Translations under genes and position numbers: made by a program
Part shown: in pieces, positions 51,682 to 60,081 of the stretch
Numbering within the stretch: position 1 is the stretch's first letter
Layout: every line of letters begins with the position of its first letter
The notes under the pieces: model-generated
Seen by the model: only the letters and a program-made list of their open reading frames with translations
The model's database searches: none
Told to the model about the DNA's origin: nothing
From: CAYNRE01 sp964399535
Lineage (GTDB): Bacteria > Planctomycetota > Planctomycetia > Pirellulales > CAYNRE01
Reading direction: 5' to 3'
NCBI GenBank assembly: GCA_964399535.1
Contig: CAYNRE010000070.1
Location: 1-64,000, forward strand
Length of the DNA: 64,000 bases

Positions 51682-53172
51682 ATGCCACACCACGCACACG
51701 AGCCAGATCGCGCCCCGCGGCTTCGCCGGGCTCGTGAACTGACACGGCGCACGTTCTTACGCGATTGCCCGCTCGGGCTGGGGGCCTTGGCACTTGCCGG
51801 GCTCGGCGCCGGCGGCGGGGCGCCAGCAGCACAGGGCGCATGGGCCAACGAAACCGCCCCGGGCGCGGCCCGCGCGCCGGCCGCCGGGCGGACGAAAGCC
51901 ATTATTTATTTGCACATGTCGGGTGGACCGCCGCAGCAGGAGCTATTCGACTGGAAGCCCACCCTGGTTAAACACCACTTGCAGCCTTGTCCCGATAGCC
52001 TGCTGGCTGGCCAGCGGTTTCCGTTCATCAAGGGGCACCCCACGCTGCTTGGCACCCCTTACCGATTTGCCCAACATGGCGAGTGCGGGGCCTGGATCTC
52101 GGAGCTATTGCCGCACACCGCCCGGATGGCCGACGACCTGGCCATTGTGCGCTCGCTGGTGACCGATCAGTTCAATCACTCGCCCGCCGAGTTGTTTCTG
52201 TATACCGGCGCGCCCCGCGCGGGCAACGCGTCGATGGGGTCGTGGATTACCTACGGGCTCGGTTCGGAAAACGCCGACTTGCCGGGGTTCGTGGTGCTGC
52301 TCAGCGGCGGGACCGACCCGACCGGCGGCAAGAGCCTGTGGGGCAGCGGTTTCCTGCCGTCGGTGTACCAGGGAGTGCAGTGCCGCTCGGCCGGCGAGCC
52401 CATTCTCTACGTTTCCGATCCGCCCGGCATGGACCGCCCCCTTCGGCGGCGAAGCCTGGACAGTTTGGCACGACTGAACGCGCTGGAATCGGCCGCCTTT
52501 GCCGACCCGGAAACCGAGACCCGGATCGCCCAGTACGAGTTGGCCTATCGAATGCAGATTTCGGTGCCGGAAGTGATGGACCTGTCGCGCGAGCCTGCCC
52601 ATGTGTTGGCTTCCTATGGCGCGGAGCCGGGAACGGGCACGTTCGCCAACAACTGCCTGCTGGCCCGGCGGCTGGTAGAGCAGGGGGTGCGTTACGTGCA
52701 GCTTTACGACTGGGGATGGGATTGCCACGGCACCAGCCCCGGCGACGACATCGTCAAGCACTTGCCCCAGAAATGCCGCGAGACCGATCAGGCCATCGGC
52801 GCGCTCTTGGCCGACCTGAAGACCAGGGGAATGCTCGACAGCACACTCGTGGTTTGGGGTGGTGAATTCGGACGAACCGCCATGAACGAGGCCCGCGGCG
52901 GCTCGAAGTTCCTGGGGCGCGATCATCATCCCCACTGCTTCAGCGTGTGGATGGCCGGCGGCGGCGTTCGAGGGGGATTGCAGTTTGGCGAGACCGACGA
53001 GTTGGGGTACTTTGTCAGCCAGGACCGAGTCTCCATCCGCGACTTGCAGGCCACCATTTTGCAGCTGGTGGGGCTCGACCCCGTGCGTTTCAGCTACAAA
53101 CACCAGGGGCTCGACGAACGCCTGATCGGCCCCACCGACGAGGCTCGTGTGCGCCATGAACTTTTGGCCTGA
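51682..53172 (+). CDS. DUF1501 protein with Tat-like signal
   Basis: The product is 496 residues. The N-terminus has LTRRTFLRDCPLGLGALALAG, a Tat signal with RRTFL. The body has YLHMSGGPPQQELFDWKP, QHGECGAWISELLPH, VVWGGEFGRTAMNE and GRDHHPHCFSVWMAGGG, the DUF1501 alkaline-phosphatase/sulfatase-like fold. It lies 51 bp after the DUF1549/1553 gene and overlaps the following LamG-propeller gene, so the three form an operon. Confidence 0.95.
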   Translation: MPHHAHEPDRAPRLRRARELTRRTFLRDCPLGLGALALAGLGAGGGAPAAQGAWANETAPGAARAPAAGRTKAIIYLHMSGGPPQQELFDWKPTLVKHHLQPCPDSLLAGQRFPFIKGHPTLLGTPYRFAQHGECGAWISELLPHTARMADDLAIVRSLVTDQFNHSPAELFLYTGAPRAGNASMGSWITYGLGSENADLPGFVVLLSGGTDPTGGKSLWGSGFLPSVYQGVQCRSAGEPILYVSDPPGMDRPLRRRSLDSLARLNALESAAFADPETETRIAQYELAYRMQISVPEVMDLSREPAHVLASYGAEPGTGTFANNCLLARRLVEQGVRYVQLYDWGWDCHGTSPGDDIVKHLPQKCRETDQAIGALLADLKTRGMLDSTLVVWGGEFGRTAMNEARGGSKFLGRDHHPHCFSVWMAGGGVRGGLQFGETDELGYFVSQDRVSIRDLQATILQLVGLDPVRFSYKHQGLDERLIGPTDEARVRHELLA

Positions 53173-54808
53173 CCCGCGGCGTTGCGCGCTGCTCTGGACC
53201 GCGCTCTGCATCGGCCAGGCAATGGTGGGCCCGGCCCGGTCGGCCGAGCCCGTGCTGGTGGGGCACTGGCCGCTCGAGGTCGACGGGCGCGATCTCAGCG
53301 GCCACCAGCGCCATGGCGAAGCGATCGACCTGAACTTCGGCCCGCCCCCCGATGAGCCCGGCGGATCGCACTGTGCCCACTTCAACGGCCGCACGAGCCG
53401 CTTGCGGCTGCCGCCGGGCGGCGCGCTGAACTTGAGCCGGGGAAACTTTCGGATCGAACTCGAGCTTCAACTCGCCGACTCGCTCCAGGGTGCCCCGGGC
53501 GGGTTATTGCAGCAGTACGATTTTCAAACCCTGCGCGGCGGCTATGTCGACCTGGTTACCAGCGGCACGACGACCAGCGGCCAGCCGAACCGCAATCAAT
53601 TGCAATTCGGCCTGCGGGCCGGGCCCGGCAGCCCCGTGGCGGTTTCCTGTGGCCGGCCCGGCAACGCCACCTTGGTCTTCGCGCTCACCTCGACCGGCCA
53701 CGGCCTGTACGCCGGCACCTGTGAACCGGGGGCCAACCAGGCAGGCCGCGTCTTTCGCTGGGACGGGTCCGACCGATGGGTCGATTGCGGCAGCCCCGAC
53801 AGGGCCAACTCGGTCGCGGCCCTGGCCGAGTTCCAAGGCTCGCTCTACGCCGCCACTTCGTGCTATCGCCTTCGCGGCTCCGCGCTCGAAGAATCGCCCA
53901 ATCAAACACCGGGCGGCGCCGTGTATCGCTATCAGCCGCCCAATATCTGGGTTCCCTGCGGAAGGCTTGCCGGGCCCGAACGCGTGACCGCCGTGGCCGC
54001 GCTGCTCGAGTACCGAGGGCAGCTCTATGCCACGTCGACCTACTCGCCGGGGCTATTTCGTTACGATGGGGGAACCACCTGGACCGACCTGGGATCGCCG
54101 GGTGGAAAACGCGTGCAGGCGCTGATTGAGTTTGAAGGGGACCTCTACGCCGGCAGCTACGACGGCGCCGATATCTATCGCTACGGGCCCGAAACCGGCT
54201 GGCAGGGCGTGGGCTCGCTCGACGAGAACACGCAAACCTATGGCCTGGCGGTATGGCGCGACCAGCTTTATGTGGGCACCTGGCCCAGCGGCAGGGTCTA
54301 CCGATGGGACCAGCCGGGCCGTTGGATCTCGTGCGGACGCCTTGGCGAGGAGAAAGAGGTGATGCCGCTGCTGGTGCATCACGGCCAGTTGCTGGCCGGC
54401 ACCTTGCCGCTAGCTGAGTTATATCGCTACCGCGGCCAGGCAGCCTGGGAAAGCCTGGCCCGGCTCGATCGTACTCCGGATGTGACCTATCGGCGCATTT
54501 GGTCGCTGGCCACCCACGGCGGGATGCTCTTTGCGGGCACGCTCCCCTCGGGCCAAGTCTGGCGGATCGAAGAGCCCGGGCTAGCCACCTGCGACCAGCC
54601 CTGGCCCACCGGCTGGCATCGGCTGGCTATTGGCCGCACGGGCGAACGGATTTGGGCCGAGCTCGATGGTCACACGGTAGCCGAAGCCCGTTTGCCCGCA
54701 GCCGATTTCGATACTAATTGCGAGCTTCCGACTATCTTGGGGGCGGGGCTGCAGACCGGCTTGCGGGGCCAGGTTCGCGACCTGCGCTGGTATCGAGACT
54801 CCGACTAA
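53156..54808 (+). CDS. Exported LamG-like plus beta-propeller protein
   Basis: The product is 550 residues from ATG at 53156, overlapping the DUF1501 stop by 17 bases. A signal peptide (LLWTALCIGQAMVGPARSA) leads to a concanavalin/LamG-like domain (LVGHWPLEVDGRDLSGHQRH, CAHFNGRTSRLRLPP, NFRIELELQLAD). A run of at least six propeller-like repeats carries G-x-LY-A/V-G/T, VYRW and R-W-x-x-CG (RGQLYATSTYSPGLFRYDGG, RDQLYVGTWPSGRVYRWD). The LamG part resumes at the end (IWAELDGHTVAEARLP, GLRGQVRDLRWYRD). The propeller is inserted within the LamG domain. It may bind glycans presented to the PSCyt/DUF1501 partners. Confidence 0.87.
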   Translation: MNFWPDPRRCALLWTALCIGQAMVGPARSAEPVLVGHWPLEVDGRDLSGHQRHGEAIDLNFGPPPDEPGGSHCAHFNGRTSRLRLPPGGALNLSRGNFRIELELQLADSLQGAPGGLLQQYDFQTLRGGYVDLVTSGTTTSGQPNRNQLQFGLRAGPGSPVAVSCGRPGNATLVFALTSTGHGLYAGTCEPGANQAGRVFRWDGSDRWVDCGSPDRANSVAALAEFQGSLYAATSCYRLRGSALEESPNQTPGGAVYRYQPPNIWVPCGRLAGPERVTAVAALLEYRGQLYATSTYSPGLFRYDGGTTWTDLGSPGGKRVQALIEFEGDLYAGSYDGADIYRYGPETGWQGVGSLDENTQTYGLAVWRDQLYVGTWPSGRVYRWDQPGRWISCGRLGEEKEVMPLLVHHGQLLAGTLPLAELYRYRGQAAWESLARLDRTPDVTYRRIWSLATHGGMLFAGTLPSGQVWRIEEPGLATCDQPWPTGWHRLAIGRTGERIWAELDGHTVAEARLPAADFDTNCELPTILGAGLQTGLRGQVRDLRWYRDSD

Positions 54809-55010
54809 AGGGCGCCGATCGGCACGGCCGAACCGTTCGCTCGGTTGCACCCAGGCAGACGGCGAGCGCCGATAGGCCCCGGCCAACCGGCACTGGGTGC
54901 GCGAAGGGTCCCTCGGGCGGCCGGCCAGGCGGCCATTAGGCGCTTTCAGGTCTGCGCCTTTGTCGTTATCGCCCCGTGGGATTTATCTCTGTTTTTAGTC
55001 GCAGTGCCTA

Positions 55011-55041
55011 TTGACCTCTTAAACCTAAAGCAGTAGGTTTA
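55011..55041 (+). promoter_or_regulatory. Candidate promoter overlapping an inverted repeat
   Basis: TTGACC (55011-55016), a 17-bp spacer and TAGGTT (55034-55039) form a plausible sigma70-type promoter. The palindrome AAACCTA-AAGCAG-TAGGTTT spans the spacer and -10 region, suggesting an operator. It lies in an unusually AT-rich patch about 50 bp before the Cys-rich peptide gene. Confidence 0.45.
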
Positions 55042-55091
55042 CCCCCTATTGCGGCTAGGGCGAGGCCGCCATTTTCGGGGAGAGCCGATCC

Positions 55092-55418
55092 ATGAAACGG
55101 GCAGACCATTTTCGCTCCGTCGCTCTTCTTTTGTTGGGATTCGCTTGGGCTTGCTTTTCGCTTGGCCTGGGCATCGGCGCGGCGCGAGCATCGCACTACG
55201 TGTGCGACTTGACGGGCGTCGGCGGGCCGTGTGAATCTTGCGACGATGGCGGTTGCGGCCTCGGCGTGACGTGCGTCTCGGCGGGGGGCTCCGCAAAACC
55301 GTGCGTCAAGTCACCCTCGTTCTACTGCGGAGCTACGTCCGCCCCGGGGTGCCCCGGTACGTGCAGCATCGGAGGCGGGGCGGCCTGTAACTGTCCCGCT
55401 TCGTCGGGTAGTTGTTAG
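55092..55418 (+). CDS. Small exported Cys-rich protein
   Basis: The product is 108 residues, with GGGGAG eight bases before the ATG. The signal peptide (VALLLLGFAWACFSLGLGIG) is followed by about 75 mature residues with 12 cysteines in patterns such as CESCDDGGCGLGVTC, YCGATSAPGCPGTC and CNC. Even cysteine number and export suggest up to six disulphides; metal binding is an alternative. I do not recognise the family. It opens a co-directional group with LolA-like, DUF1573 and DUF1559 genes. Confidence 0.8.
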   Translation: MKRADHFRSVALLLLGFAWACFSLGLGIGAARASHYVCDLTGVGGPCESCDDGGCGLGVTCVSAGGSAKPCVKSPSFYCGATSAPGCPGTCSIGGGAACNCPASSGSC

Positions 55419-55777
55419 TCGGCGACGGCCGGCATGAGCCTGGCGAGTGGCTAAGCTCGAGCAGCGCCTTGGCTTGACTCCGGCCGCCAACCGACGATTC
55501 AATCAAACCGGAACTTGGGCAGAGGCGTCGGCGACGGCATCGCCGTGCGGCGGGGTGTTCGATGGCGCCAGCACGGCCGACGATTCGTCGGCCCGACCGG
55601 TGCCGCAGTTCGTGTCCAAGTTTCTGTCGCGTCGGGCCGCGGGCTCGCAACCTCTGCACTCGGCCAGCCCTCTCGCGGGTAGCGCCGAGTCGCCGGGCGA
55701 TAGGCGACCCTCGGCCCAAGACAGGCCGGTCAGGGCGTCTCGGCTAGGACCGGCCGGCATTAAGGGGGAAAAATGCC
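55419..55777. other. Intergenic, no gene seen
   Basis: This is 359 bp between the Cys-rich peptide and LolA-like genes. No frame has protein character; no clear terminator or promoter was seen. Confidence 0.5.
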
Positions 55778-56905
55778 ATGTTCTCCGCAATAGTCCTGTC
55801 GTTTGGTTTACTCGGCGCCGATCCGACGCTCGCGGAACTGGTCGAGGCGAATTCCAGCTCTGTGGCACTGATTCGCACGCTCGACGTGGTGTACGACCAC
55901 GACTTACAACCGCTGGGCCAAGGCCGGACCGCCCGAGAGCACTGGATTCGGGCCGAAAATCGCGAGCACTTTTGGAGTGCCGCCGCGTATATCGGGGCGG
56001 CCCAAGATGGGAGGCCGAAAAACCTGCGCGAGTGGGTGTTGAACGACAACGAGTACCGGCTGCTCTTAAACTGGGACGCCCAGAATCCGCAGCCCATACG
56101 CCCGGTTTTTCAAGGAACGTTGAGGGCCGAGATCGGGCCAGTGTCGGACCGCAACCCGACCGGTATTAACCCAGCCTACAAGCTCTTGTTCGAAGTGGAG
56201 CAGTATCCCCGGCGGACCCTCGCCCATTTGGTCTCAAGCGCCGCCCGAAGCGAGGTGATCGGCCGCGATCGCCTGGGCCAGCGCGATTGCTGGTTAATAC
56301 GGGTGACCACGGCGCCGGAGCCGCGAGTGCGCACGATCGATTTGTGGTTGGATCCGGCGGCCGGGTTCATGATCGCGCAGCGCGTGGAGCGCGACCCTCA
56401 GTTCGACAACCCGGGTGCCGATCCGGGGTTGGCCACGTCGTTCACCGTGGCCGAGTTTCAGGATTGCGGCGACGGCGTGTACCTGCCGCTGCGCAGCGAG
56501 GTGCGGGGTTGCGTCGGCGGCCAGGCGGATCCGCTCCAGGCTCCGATCTCAGCCGAAATCAGGCTGGTGTCTTGGGAGGTCAACGCCGCGATCGACGACT
56601 CGCAATTCCAACTCGAGTTTCCCAAGTACGCCGCCGTGCAAATCTTGCCGATCAAGCACGGTCGCTCCGAAGTCGCCATCTGGGGAGACACGGGACCGAT
56701 TGCCCGGGTGCACAGCCTGGAGGAGATCGAAGCGCTGGAAGCGAAACTGATGCGCGATCCGGCGGTACAAACCGAGTTGGCCCTGGTCGCCTTCCCAACC
56801 CTCAGACCACCGGGCGGAACCGGCAAGCTGGTCTATGTCGTGGTCGGTGCCATCACCCTGGTGGCTACAGCGATCGTTTTCTGGCGACTGCGGCCGGGGA
56901 GTTAA
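55778..56905 (+). CDS. LolA-like outer-membrane lipoprotein-sorting-type protein with C-terminal membrane anchor
   Basis: The product is 375 residues, with GGGGGAA seven bases before the ATG. A short hydrophobic N-terminus (FSAIVLSFGLLG) leads to a beta-rich body: TLDVVYDHDLQPLGQGR, EHWIRAENREHFW, CWLIRVTTAPEPRVRTIDLW, LDPAAGFMIAQRVER and FQDCGDGVYLPLRSEV. The pattern is that of LolA/LolB-like half-barrels in planctomycetes. A C-terminal helix (LVYVVVGAITLVATAIVF) anchors it. Actual lipid transport is unproven. Confidence 0.7.
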   Translation: MFSAIVLSFGLLGADPTLAELVEANSSSVALIRTLDVVYDHDLQPLGQGRTAREHWIRAENREHFWSAAAYIGAAQDGRPKNLREWVLNDNEYRLLLNWDAQNPQPIRPVFQGTLRAEIGPVSDRNPTGINPAYKLLFEVEQYPRRTLAHLVSSAARSEVIGRDRLGQRDCWLIRVTTAPEPRVRTIDLWLDPAAGFMIAQRVERDPQFDNPGADPGLATSFTVAEFQDCGDGVYLPLRSEVRGCVGGQADPLQAPISAEIRLVSWEVNAAIDDSQFQLEFPKYAAVQILPIKHGRSEVAIWGDTGPIARVHSLEEIEALEAKLMRDPAVQTELALVAFPTLRPPGGTGKLVYVVVGAITLVATAIVFWRLRPGS

Positions 56906-56920
56906 ACGGTGGGGCGCGCC

Positions 56921-57991
56921 ATGGTTCGCTACTGGCACTGGTTGGCGGCCGCGCTGCTGATCGGGGCAGCCTTTTTGGCGCTTGGCTACCAAGTGGGGCC
57001 GTGGCTTATGCCCCGCAGTGCCTTGCATTTCGAACCCCGCCTGGTCGAAGTGCCGAGCGAGGTTCCCCAGGGCGAACCAATCGGCGCGCTGTTTCAGCTG
57101 GTCAACGACAGCCCCGGCCCCCTGCGAATCGACGAGGTAACCGCCTCGTGCGGGTGCATGGCGCTGCTCGGTGCCCAGGGACGGCCGCCGAAGTTTCCCG
57201 TCACGCTCGCGCCCGGTAAGCCGCTCACCCTGCAGTTGCGCGTGGAAACCACCGGCCGGCGCGGTCGACATACCTTTCAGCTCGAGGCGGCTGGCAGCAC
57301 GGCCGAGGCCGCGGCACCCGTTTCCGCCCAGGCGCGATTGAGCGCTTTCATTCAATACCCGTTGGTGGCCGAGCCAGCCGAGTTGAGCTGGATCGATCAC
57401 GATGGCCAAGGCGAGCTGACGGCCACCGTGGAACTGGGAGATCTGATGCCCAACCCGGGGATCGAGGTCCAAGAGGTGCTCGTGTCGCACCCCGATCAGG
57501 TGTCGGCGGGGTTGGTTCCCGTACCACCGGGTCCGCCGATGGCGACGCAAACCGGCGCGAAGCTGCGCTACCGGCTGGAGGTCAAAGTGAACCCGCAGGG
57601 GGGGCCTCCCGGAAGCCTGGTGCGAAATACCGTGGCCGTGGTGCCGCGCGATGCGCGGTTCTCGCAACTGGTCATTCCCATCGTTTGGCGGGCCCCCTCC
57701 AGCCCGCTTGAGTTGTCGCCAGGGTCGCTGACGCTCGTGCTTCAACCTGGCGAGGAGATTTGGCGCCGGTCCGTGGTTTTGACCGTGCGCGAGCCCGCGG
57801 TTTTTGTTCCAACCGCCTGCGAAACGCCGCAAAACATCGAAGCGCAGATCGTTCACCACAGGGCGAACCAGTACCTCATCGAGTGCACCGTCCGCCCGCC
57901 ACAGGGAGAAAACCGCCGCCAGGAAATTGTGCTCGCCGGGCGCGAGCCCGGCCAGCGGATGACCATCCCGGTGCAATTCATTGAACCGTAA
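56921..57991 (+). CDS. Membrane-anchored DUF1573 protein
   Basis: The product is 356 residues from ATG at 56921, with GGTGGGG upstream; a GTG at 56909 is an alternative. One N-terminal helix (WLAAALLIGAAFLALGY) anchors a periplasmic body. DUF1573 is seen in LFQLVNDSPGPLRIDEVTAS followed by CGCM and a Pro/Gly segment, an Ig-like beta sandwich with a CxC motif. A second Ig-like part continues to the end. It lies 15 bp after the LolA-like gene and 11 bp before the next DUF1573 gene. Confidence 0.87.
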   Translation: MVRYWHWLAAALLIGAAFLALGYQVGPWLMPRSALHFEPRLVEVPSEVPQGEPIGALFQLVNDSPGPLRIDEVTASCGCMALLGAQGRPPKFPVTLAPGKPLTLQLRVETTGRRGRHTFQLEAAGSTAEAAAPVSAQARLSAFIQYPLVAEPAELSWIDHDGQGELTATVELGDLMPNPGIEVQEVLVSHPDQVSAGLVPVPPGPPMATQTGAKLRYRLEVKVNPQGGPPGSLVRNTVAVVPRDARFSQLVIPIVWRAPSSPLELSPGSLTLVLQPGEEIWRRSVVLTVREPAVFVPTACETPQNIEAQIVHHRANQYLIECTVRPPQGENRRQEIVLAGREPGQRMTIPVQFIEP

Positions 57992-58002
57992 CGGAGCGGG
58001 CG

Positions 58003-58506
58003 GTGAGGCGAGGATGGCATTGGCGTGCGGTGTTCGGGCTGTTGCTCGTCGGCCCCGGTTGCGCGCACCAGGCTGCGCAGCACGCCGGAACCCCGGCGAC
58101 CAATACCCTCTGGGTGGGCACTGGCGAACCGCTCGGCGCGACCGGTCGGGTCGATTTTGGCACCCTGGCGCCAGACCGACGGGCCAGGGCCGAAGTGCTG
58201 CTGATAAACCGCGGCAGCGAACCACTCCGCATCGCTCGGGCCTCGACGAGTTGCGAGTGCGTGACCCTAAGACCGGTTCCGGTGGATGTACCGGCAGAGG
58301 GCCAAACGACAGTCTGGCTCGAGTGTGATTTGAGAAACGACCCGAATTTCGCGGGAATCCTGGCGGTCGAACTAAGCCTGAACGATACTAACGGGCGCTG
58401 CCTGGGGCGGCTCAAGGCTCGCATTCTGGTTCCGGCTCGGCGGCCGGCCCAGCCTGATGAATCGCAAGCAGTCGAGCACGAAATTGGAGCGGTCGATCGC
58501 GGGTGA
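58003..58506 (+). CDS. DUF1573 lipoprotein
   Basis: The product is 167 residues from a GTG start. The lipobox LLVGPGC makes it a probable lipoprotein. DUF1573 features are VDFGTLAPDRRARAEVLLIN, RIARASTSCECVTL (CxC) and VWLECDLRNDPNFAGIL. It is translated just after the larger DUF1573 gene and probably works with it. The 278 bp that follow hold no gene. Confidence 0.87.
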   Translation: MRRGWHWRAVFGLLLVGPGCAHQAAQHAGTPATNTLWVGTGEPLGATGRVDFGTLAPDRRARAEVLLINRGSEPLRIARASTSCECVTLRPVPVDVPAEGQTTVWLECDLRNDPNFAGILAVELSLNDTNGRCLGRLKARILVPARRPAQPDESQAVEHEIGAVDRG

Positions 58507-58784
58507 CCGGTGACGATTCCGTAACCCATGGTACGCTTGGCGCACGGCACTGGGGCGCAATGGTTTTCGAGTGTTAAACGGTGCTCGGGCCCGACCGAAA
58601 AGCGGCGACCCAAGGGCTCCTACGGCGGTCCGCGGTCCGTTGAGCGGCCGGTCGCGGTTTGCGGCAAGCCGCGAGATCGTAGGCAGTGACTCAAAGGTTC
58701 TGGTACCGCAAACGCATTTTCGAGGGAGCGCACCGCGCCACCGAGAAGGGAAATCGGGCGCTTCCGTTTCTTCGGGGCTGAAGC

Positions 58785-60032
58785 ATGGCGCACCCACGGG
58801 CGAGGCTCGGTAAGCCTGACGCTGATCGCGATTCAGGCAGATCTGCCCAGCGCGCGAGGCACGCTGGCGATTCGGCTGCCACGATCTTCGAGGCGGGGCC
58901 GCTGGGCCGCCAGCGCCGGTCGCGATCGCTTCGGCAAGGCCGGGGATTCACGCTCGTCGAACTGGCGGTCGTGGTCGCAATTATCGGTTTGCTGGCGGCG
59001 CTACTGTTAAGCGCGGTGCAACGGGCGCGCGAATCCTCGCGACGAACCGCGTGCGCCAATCATCTTCACCAGCTCGGCCTGGCGCTGGCGGCGTATCACG
59101 ATAGTTTGGGAAGCTTACCGCCGGCCGTGATCTGGGCCCCCCGGGGAGAGCCGCTCGGCGGCGGTGTGTATCCCATCGGCGTGATCGATCGCGTGGCTCG
59201 CGAGGGAGATCTTTCCGGCGATCGTATCTTCGCCAATTGGGCCGTCTTGCTGCTCGGGCACTTGGAACTGGACTCGCTTGCCCGCCGTTTCGATCCGGGC
59301 CGCCCTATTTCCAGCGATGCGAATCGCGCGGTGCGCGAAGCCCGCGTGGCGGTCTTCGAGTGTGCCAGCGATTCCTACTCGGGCGCCGGCCGCTGGTACG
59401 AGCGCGGCCTGGCGGCCGGGCTCGAGGGGAACCGCTACGCGCGCGGCAATTATGCCCTGAACTGCGGTCCGGACGAAGGATGCGTCATGCCGGGCCTGCC
59501 GGAAGCCCCCTGCGCGGGCGGATTCCTGGTGCGCGGGGCCAATCTCTTAACGGAAAACGATCAGGCCTGGGGCAGCGGGTTGGGCGGGGTAAACAAGGCG
59601 TTTGGTTATTCCACGATTAGCGACGGACTGTCGCAAACGGTGATTCTCGACGAGATCCGCGCGGGCCTCGACGCGCTCGACCCGCGGGGCGCCTGGTCGC
59701 TCGGCCAAATCGGCGCGAGCGCGACCTGTCGCCACGGCCAGTTCGAGGGAATGTCAGGGCCCAATCCGAGTGGACCGCCCGGCGACGTCATCATGGGTTG
59801 CGCCGCGCTAGCCGCCAGGCTAATCGGGGTGCCTTGGGATATGGCCTGCCAAGGTTGGGGAATCGACACCGAGGTGAACGCCGCGGCCGCCGCGCGAAGC
59901 ATGCATCCTGGCGGAGTGAACCTGTTGTTTTGCGACGGCGCCGCCCGGTTCTTCTCCGGCCAGGTCGATCGGGCCGTCTGGCATGCGATTCACACCCGCA
60001 ACGGCGGCGAGGCTGAGCGGTTAGGCCCCTAA
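58785..60032 (+). CDS. DUF1559 pseudopilin-like protein
   Basis: The product is 415 residues. A 45-residue basic leader precedes the prepilin motif GFTLVELAVVVAIIGLL. RARESSRRTACANHLHQLGL is the DUF1559 hallmark, and HPGGVNLLFCDGAARFF is the H-x-DG region near the C-terminus. Several extra Cys (CGPDEGC, PCAGGF) distinguish it from the paralogue at 13848. It is the last gene of the Cys-rich/LolA/DUF1573 group, though a 278-bp gap may carry its own promoter. Confidence 0.93.
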   Translation: MAHPRARLGKPDADRDSGRSAQRARHAGDSAATIFEAGPLGRQRRSRSLRQGRGFTLVELAVVVAIIGLLAALLLSAVQRARESSRRTACANHLHQLGLALAAYHDSLGSLPPAVIWAPRGEPLGGGVYPIGVIDRVAREGDLSGDRIFANWAVLLLGHLELDSLARRFDPGRPISSDANRAVREARVAVFECASDSYSGAGRWYERGLAAGLEGNRYARGNYALNCGPDEGCVMPGLPEAPCAGGFLVRGANLLTENDQAWGSGLGGVNKAFGYSTISDGLSQTVILDEIRAGLDALDPRGAWSLGQIGASATCRHGQFEGMSGPNPSGPPGDVIMGCAALAARLIGVPWDMACQGWGIDTEVNAAAAARSMHPGGVNLLFCDGAARFFSGQVDRAVWHAIHTRNGGEAERLGP

Positions 60033-60081
60033 TCGAGCGGTGCTCCCCCGCGGAACCGGCCGTAGTTTTGGTAGTTCGACC

